Assembly: GCF_021155765.1 (NCBI RefSeq)
Contig: NC_060107.1
Span: 15,734,501 to 15,798,500, forward strand
Direction: 5' to 3'
DNA: 64,000 nt
Origin: Diprion similis
Lineage: Eukaryota; Arthropoda; Insecta; Hymenoptera; Diprionidae
Position numbers and translations under genes: made by a program
The notes under the pieces: generated by a model
Seen by the model: the letters and a program-made list of their open reading frames with translations, nothing else
Database searches by the model: none
What the model was told of the DNA's origin: nothing
Part shown: piece by piece, positions 28,101-36,400 of the stretch
How the letters are laid out: every line of letters begins with the position of its first letter
How positions within the stretch are numbered: the stretch's first letter is position 1

Positions 28101-31051
28101 AACAGCTTGCACAAGGATTCTGTGCCTCGTGTTTGTTTAACTTACTTGATATCAAATTGATGTTTTAGCTTTTAATATTTTTACTTTTCTAGGTTTCAAC
28201 TTTTTGTACTTTAAAATTTTACCAATCAGATATCCTAGTTATTGAAAATTCGTTGTTGTGACCGTTCCATTCTATACTGATTACTGTGTAAAGTTCTAAT
28301 TTTTATTGATTATGCTTGCGAGTTTGTCACGTTTCTCACAAGTTTGTCTGCATTTGTTTAGAATTGAAGCCACGCGTGGCTGTGACACTGCTTCCTGGAC
28401 TGCCGGCTTACATACTCTTCATGTGTATAAGACATACGGACTTTGTGAACGACGACGAGAAAGTAAAATCTTTGCTGACGGCCTATCTAAACGGGGTGAA
28501 ACGAGTGATAAAGAAGCGGGAAGACTTCGAGTACAGCGTGTTGTGGCTTAGCAACACGCTGCGGCTGCTCCACAACATGAAACAGTATTCCGGCGAGAAG
28601 CCGTTCCAGATTGAAAACACGCCCAGACAGAACGACCAGTGTCTAAGGAACTTCGACCTCGCTGAGTACCGCGTCATTCTGGGGAACGTAACTGTGTGGA
28701 TCTTTAACAAGATCGTCACGTATCTGAAGGAGAGGATCCAAGCGCTAACCGTTCCCGCGCTCCTCGAACACGAAGCAATTTCCGGTCTGAGCTCCAACAA
28801 CGTCGGCAGAGCTCGGTCTTCGAGTGTCGGAGAACAGCCAGAATCGACGCAGCAGAAACTGGACAAGCTTCTGGCCGAGCTAAGCTCCGTCAACAAGGCT
28901 CTTCAGTACCACGGAGTGGATCCCGAAATCGTCGTTCAGCTATTCAAGCAGTTGTTTTACTTCATGTGCGCCAGCGCACTCAACAATCTTCTCCTTAGGA
29001 ATGAACTCTGCCAATGGACAAAGGGCATGCAGATAAGGTGCGAGGCTCCGTCAGACAGTCGAAATTTGACGATTATCTTCTTTTTTTTATATCTTTTTCA
29101 ATGTGGACCTCATCACAGGCGAAATCATTCAGCCTGTGACCTTTGCCACTAAATTTTTTCTTCAACTTCTCATTCCTCTGTTTTCAGAGAAAAAAGAATG
29201 CAAAAGAAGTTATTGTAATCACTGCGAAAATGAATCGTTAAGTTTTTCACTAGATCTCCAGGTTTTGAGATCTATAAAATCACGTCTGACCGTTTTCAAA
29301 CTGATGGCTCTGTGTCCGTGCGTGCGGTCTTGATCGATGAGGCTTTTCGCAATGTAAACCTGGTTAGATTCTGGATCTGATCAGTCTAGATATTTCCAAG
29401 TTATTTGAATAACAATATAAAAAAAAAAAAAACGTTTCATCAAACAACGTTTTTTGAACTCGAAACACAGCCGAGCAGAAAGTCCATAAGTTAGCCCGTC
29501 AGGATTGACCAGATTGAAAATTTGTTTTTGTATGATAGTATCAACCCCGAAAAATAGAAAAACATTTTTTTAAACACATTTGAAAACCATTTAAAAACCA
29601 TAAAGATTTTTGGTAAAATTCATACAAATTTTAGTATGTCGAATGACGATTTTAAAATGAATTTAGAAGTGAAATTGCATCTTTTACAAAGAAATTAAAA
29701 ATTTTCATATTACTTATTTCATAAAAATTTAGACAGAATTAAAGGTACGGATTTTTTTTTTCTCGTTACAGCATATTATTTAATACTGAATAGTCATAAC
29801 AAAACCAAAGTCGCGGCAGAAGGATTGTAACTCTTTACATACAGCAATGTTATTAAGATGAAAAAATTTAAATCCCTCTGGGAAAATCAGAAAGAACTGG
29901 AATTTCTCTAATCCCGTTCCGGTCTTAGAATCAACACAAAATTTGTCCAAGTTTTGTCGAAGGTTAAATCATTATTGTTTCAAAGCTAGCTATTATATAA
30001 TTGGTGAAAGCAAAAAAAAAAACGAATTGTTCGGAATTATATATTTTGTTGGTTAGATTTAGAGGACTGTTACATAGGGAATAAGAAACAGATCTAAATA
30101 GTCAAGATAATAGACTAGATGATTTATCATTAAATATTCCATATCCTTCTTTTCATTTCAGATACAACTTAAGCCACCTTGAGCAATGGGCCAGAGATCA
30201 GCGGCTATCACCAGCTGCTGAAGCGCTTCAGCCAATAATTCAAGCTGCACAGCTTCTACAGGCCCGAAAAACTGACGAGGATGTGAACTCAATCTGTGAA
30301 ATGTGTAACAAACTAACGGCCAATCAAGTAGTCAAGATTTTGAATCAGTACACGCCAGCCGACGATTTCGAAACCAGAGTTCCAGTTTCGTTCATAAGAA
30401 AGGTGCAAATAAAACTTGAGGAACGCGGGGAAAAGAACGAACAGGTTTGTAGAATATTCAGTTTTTCGAATCTATCATTCCCTAAATTCTCAGAATCTTC
30501 GCACTGTATTTGCAGTTTTCCATGTAATCAGAAAACAAGAGCTGGTGGAGCATTTTATATCAAAACTAGAACTGTGCGAGCAATAGATTAATCGTTTTTT
30601 CTGTTAATCGCATTCTTTCAATAATCAATTATCTTTTAAAATAAATTTTAATCATCGATTGGTCTTTTTACACCAAACATAAGTTTGTAATATGAGTCGT
30701 AGTTGAGTCCGTGTGCAAGCCGAAGACGAATATTTACAAAGAATTGCTCTAATACTGAGAAAAGAAAAAAGTTATATTGGATAAATAATAAATGCCAACA
30801 TCAAGAATAGATTAGAGTACACAAAGATTTTACTCGATCAGGGTAGATAAATGACGTCAGATATTTTGTAATGAGTATGCATAGCTCGACAATTCAATTA
30901 CGTAATAAATTTGTTCTACTTTGATTTTCAGCTTTTAAAGGATCTGAATTTCACGTACGCTGTGACCTTCCCGTTCAATCCATCGAACATCCGCCTAGAA
31001 GACATCGAGGTTCCAGAAGTATTGCATTTACCGATGCTCAAGAAGATCTAA
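4158..31051 (+). CDS. didum: Unconventional myosin V heavy chain (didum-type), complete
   Basis: Actin motor for vesicle, organelle and mRNA transport. Coding exons: 4158-4184, 16520-16944, 17350-17650, 18041-18355, 18552-19040, 19197-19403, 19752-19874, 20198-21115, 21971-22162, 22401-22763, 23818-24117, 24623-24728, 25493-25679, 26046-26244, 26587-26680, (cassette 27068-27133), 27785-27958, 28362-29037, 30162-30444, 30932-31051. All junctions are GT/AG and keep frame, giving 1832 aa, or 1854 with the cassette, normal for the family. The N-terminal SH3-like region starts MTTRELYVK then [11 protein letters not shown]. The P-loop GESGAGKT is at residues 162-169, followed by switch [10 protein letters not shown] and switch [11 protein letters not shown]. 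Six IQ motifs (about 765-905) bind calmodulin or light chains. Coiled coils are interrupted by Ser-rich linkers. The C-terminal globular cargo-binding (DIL) tail starts near [15 protein letters not shown]. The start was chosen from the family-typical N-terminus. Identification is firm; the choice of isoforms is inferred. Confidence 0.97.
6468..6890. mobile_element. Foldback MITE-like element plus adjoining partial copy
   Basis: The left end reads TACAGTAATATTCAA (about 6470) and the right end ATTACTGTAC (6731-6740). Internal stretches around TTACGTGACAATGACTGGCG (left arm) are repeated in reverse near 6625-6660 (GCTGGTCATTGGCACGTAAA), so 6468-6741 folds on itself. A second copy of the left arm follows directly at about 6750-6890, starting CAGTAATATTCAATAAATGC, and is degenerate. 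No open frame is shared, so this is a non-autonomous element. Confidence 0.7.
8906..9135. mobile_element. 230-bp MITE with long terminal inverted repeats and TTAA flanks
   Basis: The left end GGCGATGTAGCAATCCTACC continues with TTTACCGACCGAG. The right end is its near-perfect inverse (CTCGGTCGGTAAAGGTAGGA then CTGCTACATCGCA), giving inverted repeats of about 36 bp. TTAA lies immediately outside on both sides (8902-8905 and 9136-9139), consistent with a TTAA target-site duplication such as piggyBac-type transposases make. The interior has no transposase. The minus-strand open frame inside it is a by-product. Confidence 0.8.
9697..9990 (+). repeat. Dispersed repeat family B, copy 1
   Basis: It begins GAAGTTATTGTAATCAGCTC, passes a TG-rich stretch (tgtgtgtatatgtatgtacg), and includes CGAACGAATTACCGGATTTC and ATGATTTTGGTCTCAATTGA, ending near TTTAAATTATTCAAAT. 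Related copies lie at 29203-29410 and, as the second half only, about 57800-57915. It is non-coding and is followed directly by tandem units at 10099-10345. Confidence 0.65.
10099..10345 (+). repeat. Two tandem imperfect ~123-bp units (minisatellite)
   Basis: Unit 1 (about 10099-10221) and unit 2 (about 10222-10345) share the order AACTG...GATCC/GTCCAAT...TGGT...AAAATCTAAAAAT...GGTA...GAGG..TTTT...AATC(AC)TGATAACAAATCC, with roughly 60 percent identity by eye. The beginning of a possible third unit follows. The block abuts repeat family B, suggesting one composite repeat. Confidence 0.55.
11911..11935 (+). repeat. G-rich homopurine run
   Basis: Twenty-five bases made only of G and A, with G-runs of six, nine or more. 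This is unusual in such an AT-rich intron. It could form a G-quadruplex in the coding-strand RNA or DNA, or simply be an expanded repeat. Confidence 0.8.
13680..14040 (-). pseudogene. Ty1/copia retrotransposon remnant (RT-RNase H region)
   Basis: Minus-strand reading gives [19 protein letters not shown], then [29 protein letters not shown], and later SPISWEAR, a stop, [13 protein letters not shown] and MSEAIKE. These are the standard consecutive motifs at the end of copia-type reverse transcriptase and the start of RNase H. Between YLKRT and the G-FVF-PISWE block about 20 residues usual in the family are missing, and an in-frame TAA sits where a Lys codon is normal. The rest of the polyprotein and LTRs were not found. 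It is a dead fragment inside myosin V intron 1. Confidence 0.85.
14198..14638 (-). pseudogene. Possible retroelement fragment (integrase zinc-binding-like), uncertain
   Basis: An unusually long open frame (146 codons, no clear ATG context) close to the copia remnant. The stretch [19 protein letters not shown] resembles the H...HxG...R(x)RYWI pattern at the integrase zinc-binding region of BEL/Pao and Gypsy-type polyproteins. The required downstream CxxC is not visible and the rest does not match anything I know. It could equally be chance. Confidence 0.25.
15803..15889 (+). other. didum: Candidate alternative first coding exon of myosin V
   Basis: ATG followed by 29 codons (beginning [16 protein letters not shown]) ends at a good donor, GAG|gtaaga, in phase 0. 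Exon 16520-16944 needs phase 0, so splicing would give a myosin V with a different, basic N-terminus in place of MTTRELYVK. It lies only about 630 bp before exon 2, while the standard first exon is 12 kb away, which would suit an internal promoter. No expression evidence is available and chance is possible. Confidence 0.3.
15970..16185 (+). repeat. GACGCCAT-bounded dispersed repeat, copy in myosin V intron 1
   Basis: It starts GCGCCATCTGGCGAGAGAAA and ends GCGACGCCATATTGCTCTA. The internal order of motifs (AAAGTAGTTTTTG, ACGACACC..., CAACCGCTTG, GTGATATTCGCATGATTCAG) matches the copies at 1711-1920 and 17715-17926. It has no coding potential. Confidence 0.6.
17715..17926 (+). repeat. GACGCCAT-bounded dispersed repeat, copy in myosin V intron 3
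   Basis: It begins AGACGCCATCTAGTGGCAGA and ends GGGCGCCATGTTGTTCTAG. It contains ATTTAATTATGAAAGTCG and GAAACGATCAGCTGATCAT. It is the most consensus-like copy and lies between coding exons 17350-17650 and 18041-18355. Confidence 0.7.
22880..23080 (+). repeat. GACGCCAT-bounded dispersed repeat, diverged copy
   Basis: The start is degenerate (ATCTTGTGGCAAC). It then carries GTATTTAATTATAAAAG, AAAACGATCAGCTGATTATC and the terminal GACGCCATATTCCTCTAAT. It lies in the intron before exon 23818-24117. Confidence 0.6.
26299..26510 (+). repeat. GACGCCAT-bounded dispersed repeat, copy in myosin V intron
   Basis: It begins GAGACGCCATCTTGTGACAG and ends GCGACGCCATATTTCCCC. Internal TTGATTTAATGTCACAAAAT matches the 1711-1920 copy almost exactly. 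It lies between coding exons 26046-26244 and 26587-26680. A shorter, poorer piece lies at about 28014-28140. Confidence 0.65.
27068..27133 (+). other. didum: Candidate 66-nt cassette exon of myosin V
   Basis: This lies in the intron between coding exons 26587-26680 and 27785-27958. It is preceded by a pyrimidine-containing acceptor (ttttctaatgcttgcaaag) and followed by a good donor (gtgagt). It enters and leaves in phase 1, exactly as the flanking exons require, and has no stop. Inclusion replaces one Leu with a Tyr...Val segment and adds 22 residues, strongly acidic ([15 protein letters not shown] and on to DSKDI). It would sit just before the globular tail. Vertebrate myosin V genes use alternative exons in the tail to choose cargo adaptors, so a similar role is possible but not shown. 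Confidence 0.65.
29203..29410 (+). repeat. Dispersed repeat family B, copy 2
   Basis: It begins GAAGTTATTGTAATCACTGC, then TTTTTCACTAGATCTCCAGG, AAAATCACGTCTGACCG, and ends near TTTCCAAGTTATTTGAATAA. It matches 9697-9990 in order, minus part of the middle. It lies in the myosin V intron before exon 30162-30444. Confidence 0.65.
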
Positions 31052-32700
31052 GCCACGTAAACAAAAACTAACTACACTTATAATTATGTAATTAAATGTA
31101 TGATAATGAATTTAGTTTTAAATAGATTAATTTATTTATGGAGAAAATCGGCGTATTAATGGCCTAAAAATGAAGCATTTGAATGATTAATAATATTACA
31201 CGTACCTAATATTATTTCATACTTATTAAAGTAGCTTTAAACTCTTGCAAAAAAAATCCAAGCAAGGCAAAATTACTCCCGAGGCCATGATAATGTATAT
31301 CATTGTATGCAAAATTAGAATCATTCATACTATATACTTAAGTAGCATAACTCTACGACAGAAAAAAAAATTGTCAGTTAAAAGCTTGTTGCCAAGCATT
31401 TTGAGCTTTGATATAGTGGTTGATTAAACTTGAATATCGAATTTTTTGCATTTTGACCCAGTGTGGAACGATCACCATTTCAAAATTTATTTCAACTTTA
31501 TTATAAGCGTAGTACTTTCAAATGCGGAATACATTTCGAAGATGGAATCGATTGAATTTCGAGTTTTTAGTCCACTTTTCAAAATCTGAAAAAAATTTCA
31601 GAAAATTTTCCGCAAAGGTACAAAAATTTTGAGATCTTGCAGAAAATCGCCATTTTCATTGGCTTGGAAATTACGAAAAAGCTGAAGAAATTTTTTTTTT
31701 AAATTATAGGAAAAATTGCTAAGATTTTAGAAATGTACTTAAAGTAGTTCTTCTATTCCTTGAAAGCTATATAGTTTCACAGAGCCTCCTCAAAAATCTA
31801 AAAAAATAAAGGTTTTGAAATTAATGTAATTTTGGGAACGATTTTCGGTAACTATTCAGATTTTTAAATGTGGCCCAACAATTCAAAGTTACGGTTTCTA
31901 ACTTTGGAACGGCATATTACCACAAAAAAAAAAAAAAAATACAGGTGGTTGTATTCGAGATTACTACGATATATTGAAGTTACAACAAAATTGAAAACGA
32001 TCACCGCCCGACGCTAGATGAAACTGCATGAAATTTCATTCTCCATTTATTCTAGTTCTGTAAAAAGATAGAAAATTTAAGAGTATATTAACAATCGTTG
32101 ATGACATTAGATTTGAGAACAGAGTCTATTATACAGTGTATTGAAATTACTTTGTAGTCTTAATGGTTTCATTAGTTTTTTAAGAATTAGAGATGAGTTT
32201 AGCAATTGAAGGGAAAGAAACAAATAAGCAAAAAACAGAAAAGAAAACTAAAACAATAATTACATATATTATGTACAAACAAGTAGGTTATTTATTATGA
32301 AAAGATTGCCATTATGTATGACCATGATGATGTTGATGATGATGTATAAAGGAATCCGAGTATGTTGTTCAAGTCTATATATCAGTGTTTTTAGCATTGA
32401 AGCTGGCGTAAACTGTATATTTTGTGATACGAGGATGATTTTTGTGGATTGAGGCCGCGATTAGGCCGATGAAAATGCTAAATAATTGGAGAGGAGAATT
32501 AGAAAAGGCTGTAAGTGCCTGCAACCAAAAATTAAAAAAGAACGAAGAGAAACTTCCTTCTTTGCTGCATAGTTATTTATTACATCATTATTTATTATTT
32601 TATTTTTTTAATGGCACTTACAACTTTTACTAATTTTCTTCCTCAATTACTATACACTACTTGAATAGAATAATTTAATTCAACTTGATTCAATCACAGT

Positions 32701-32884
32701 ACGCACGGGTTGTATCACACTCCACAACTCTCTTCTTACGAGTGATTTCCTCACTACCTGCCAACCCATGTTTCCTTTCTCTCTCTCGCCTGCGCTGTGT
32801 CTATCACTGTCTTTCTCTACCTCTGCTGCCAAAATATCATAATCAATACCCTTATACCCCTGAGTAGTGTGATACAACCCGCGT
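32701..32884. mobile_element. Short element with terminal inverted repeats
   Basis: GGGTTGTATCACAC at 32707-32720 is repeated exactly in inverse at 32867-32880 (GTGTGATACAACCC), and ACGC/GCGT extends the match outward with a small gap. The interior is pyrimidine-rich with no gene. The size and structure suit a MITE inserted downstream of myosin V. Confidence 0.6.
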
Positions 32885-33188
32885 GTATGTATACGTATAT
32901 TCTATACTTTAGTGCCATTTTATATATTGTTAGTATTACTTTTATTAATATTGTTATTGCAATAAGAGAAGAGATGGAATTACGTTTGTACGTCTTCGAC
33001 TTAATTTTTCGATTATTGTGTACGTAAATTATTTACTTGTGTTTATTGATGATAATGATAATGATGATGCTGATGATGATAATGATCATGATGATATCAG
33101 GCATTCCATTGCTCGTAAAGGGTTTGATATTAATCCCTTTATTAATTCCATAGTATAATTGAATGATTATTTATTTCTTTGTAAATTG

Positions 33189-33194
33189 AATAAA
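33189..33194 (+). terminator. Candidate distal poly(A) signal of myosin V
   Basis: AATAAA followed by a short stretch ending GTGCACTGTTTCG. It is the last canonical hexamer before the convergent RecQ5 gene. Use of this site implies a 3' UTR of about 2.1 kb. Confidence 0.4.
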
Positions 33195-33253
33195 CAGTGC
33201 ACTGTTTCGACCAGACAGAAAGAAACAATTTTACATATTGTTTTGAATAATAA

Positions 33254-33259
33254 TTTATT
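33254..33259 (-). terminator. Candidate poly(A) signal of RecQ5 helicase gene
   Basis: TTTATT on the plus strand is AATAAA on the minus strand, about 210 nt past the RecQ5 stop codon at 33470-33472. It faces the myosin V signal about 60 bp away. Confidence 0.5.
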
Positions 33260-33469
33260 ATTATTTTATCTACACAAGAGCAATTACATATATCACAGTA
33301 CTGGGTTGAAAATAAGCGGAAATTGATGTATTTCTTGGTAGGAACTCGACTCCACCAATTTTATTAACATTTGAAACAACTCACCTCTGATCAACTTTCA
33401 CAACTCGTTTATGTATACGAAATTTCGGAATACTGATAAACGCCGACGCTATTTTCGACTGATATTCGT

Positions 33470-36400
33470 CATGTACTCCAACACAATCGCACTAATCTCT
33501 CGCCGATCTGAAAAACAATAATGCCATTCAGTGCGACAAATTCAACTTTCTCAGTTCTTTTATTTCGTAGAGACAAAATTAAAGCAAATCGAGAATTTCA
33601 TGCGACAATAAACCTAGAGATAATTCATTGATTCATTGAGAAAACTTCTACTTCACAATGTTTTGAACTTTTTTTGAATTCAGTGCAAAATCAACTTTAG
33701 TGTTTTTCAGAAAAATGATCAGTTTCTCTGTAATTCTTAGATTAGATAAGATTCCGTTTCTTTATTTTAAAATTCTATAAATTACACCTCGAATAATGGA
33801 TTTAATTTCACTGAACTTGTTTTCTTTTCTCTTTTTTCTGTCTATCGTCTAACGATTTTCACAATTCTTTTGATTACTGAGAAATTTTATTGAAATTCTC
33901 GGACCATTCTGAAAATACTAACAGATTTTTCTTGGGGTATGCCAGCCGAACATAAGTTCAGAATAAAATGAACCTCAAAGTTTTTCGTAGCAATGAAGAT
34001 TTTATCTGAAAAGTTCAGATTTTTTCTCTCCATTTTACAATTTCTAAGTTATGCCTCAGATAATATTTAAATTTCCTATGATTTTTGTTTTCTTTCGAGG
34101 CTGAAGTTAGCAGCCAAAGATTCTAATGTCCGTTCGAACAAGGTAGTGAAGTCCGAAAATCAAAATTTAGTCAAATACCTTGAACTCTGAATACTTTCCC
34201 AATACTTTATGAGTACAAAACTGAACTGCAATTTTCTACTTCCAAAAAGTTCGCCACGTTTGGCTGCTAACTCAAGCTGCTAATTTCATCTTCACATTTT
34301 TTATCTGTATTTCATGATTTTCTGAATTTTTCTGAATTATTGTAAAAATATTCACTATATATTTCAGTTCTCAAGGTGTCAGAGGTGAAAAAATACATTT
34401 TTACAGAGCATGGCCAGGCTCTAATAATGGGAACTTACCGTAAGTGCGATTAGTTTTCAAATTCGTGTGAATGGATTTTGCGATTGTTTTGAAGGCTTCT
34501 TTGTCCCGGATGAACTGATCTTTGTAATAAGGGTTTAGTGCGCTTTTGATTGATGAAAGTAGATCTTCGCAGTTTTTGGCATGACTGTCTCCTCTGCATT
34601 TATCAACTGAATGCTTATGAATTCCCGTTGATTTCCTGTGGGATTTCCGTCTTTCAGGCACATCAACGTCCGATATTTTTTCTATTGATACCGACGTGCT
34701 TTTGCTTACTGCACTTGTCTTTGAAAGTCCTGCCTTGTTTTCTAATTTCTGCGCAACACTATCCTTAGATACAGAAACACCATCGAAAGATGATCCGTTG
34801 TCTTTTTTTGTGCCGTCAACATTCCTGAAATTACTTTTACTGTCATCAATATCAATGCTTTTATCATTTAATGGTTTTCTACAATCATCGTCGAGCACAT
34901 TGAGTTGATCCGTTCGATTTTTTGATAAATGAACGTTTTCTTCAACTATTTCAATCGTTTCCGACTTTATCTTCTTTGAACTGTTAGACACCAAGTCAAT
35001 TATTGTTATTGCATCAGTTTTTCGCTTTTTGCTAATATCCTTGTCACTCGTTTTATCGGAGTGATGAGTTTTTAAATTTTTGGCGATGTCTGAAGCAATT
35101 TTAGATTCGTTTTCATGTTTGATTTTTGACCGATCCACTTTTGGATCATTCAATTTGATCATGAAATCAGATATCGTCGGTTTTTTGTTTGACTTTTTCT
35201 TGTTTTCCGGTTGTTTAGAATTATTGTAAATATCTTTGGCAAGTACAAAGCCGTTGGAGGAACTCGAAGCTTCTTGTTTGCCTAGTTTTGGTTTGTTCGA
35301 TACTTGGTAGGCTGAAATATTAGTTGTATTTGGCTTATAGTGTTCCAAATTAGCATCAAGGACCTGCGCACGGTTTGACTTTGTCAATGTATAAACCTGA
35401 ATGACAGAATAAGTGGGAATACATCATAAAAGTTTCCAAAGGTGAAGCTTTTGTTCAATAAATGCTCAGAAAATTTACAAGTAAAATAAAATCATCACAT
35501 TTTACAGAATGCTCACCAATTTTGCAATGTTAATTTTGTAGACATTGACGGCGGTCGTGCGGCCAAAAATTGAATATTCGAGATTTTTTGCCAAGGAATT
35601 AATATCGTTTTCAGTGAACGAAATCAATGCTTGGTGATTTTTGAAAAGTTTCCAATTTTTCGTCAATTCTTCAGTCAATAACTTGTAAAAATGTTCCCGC
35701 AACTGCAAGAAACATATCGTTGATTTTTTTAAACTTGTTTCCCCAATATTGCTCTTCTGAAAAAGCTAAAAAAAACCTGTCCTGGTAAAAATTAATTTCA
35801 GAATCTTTCAGAAATTTCTACAAACATAATGTCAATTTGTTACAGTTGCTTATTTTTGTTGAAAAATGTATTATAAGTTGTAAGCATTTCTAATAATTTT
35901 GTAAAGGTATCTAATTTTTTATGCTGAAAAATAGTTGCAACAGATTTATGGAAAGACTTGTTGAACATCTGTGAAAATTGTTCATAATTTTACCTTCATT
36001 GAAAACATTCTTTTACAAATAAGTGCAGATTTTTTCAGCTGCATTTCCGAAAAATTAATTTCAACTGTGCTCTAAAAATTTCTAGTTTCTCTCAGAATTT
36101 CAAATATTTTCAGATTTGAGATACATGAATTTCTGAAAGATTATAACTTTTTATTTGTAATTCGTAGTTTTAAGAATTTTTCACCAGGGTAGTTTAAAAG
36201 CTTACCTCAATAGACAAGCCCTTCACTTTAACAGCAGTTGCATCAGCGGATTGGACATTTGATTTTAACACAGCCAAAGTGCTCTGTGTTTTCGGCTTCA
36301 TGAGATCAAAATTCATTATTCATAACTACTCGCAAATAAACATGAATATTGGATAAATTTCATTTGAAGTATTTTCAGAAGAAACTTTCAAGTAAGTATC

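Larger units (their letters stand above)
31052..33449 (+). other. Presumed myosin V 3' UTR and convergent intergenic region
   Basis: After the stop codon this stretch is AT-rich with no recognisable gene. AATAAA occurs at about 31804 and 33189, and ATTAAA variants near 31072 and 31223, so several 3' ends are possible. It contains trinucleotide-type GAT repeats (about 32328-32345 and 33050-33100) and an inverted-repeat element at 32701-32884. Confidence 0.6.

Noticed and set aside
28483-28896. 137-codon minus-strand open frame
   Set aside because: It is the antisense shadow of the myosin V globular-tail exon 28362-29037, whose sense frame is clearly conserved.
31245-31427. Short plus-strand frame after the myosin V stop
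   Set aside because: It is in the presumed 3' UTR, with no family similarity and a composition expected from AT-rich DNA.
32321-33100. GAT-rich runs as a possible CRISPR-like or satellite array
   Set aside because: Short imperfect trinucleotide runs with no spacer pattern; ordinary microsatellites.
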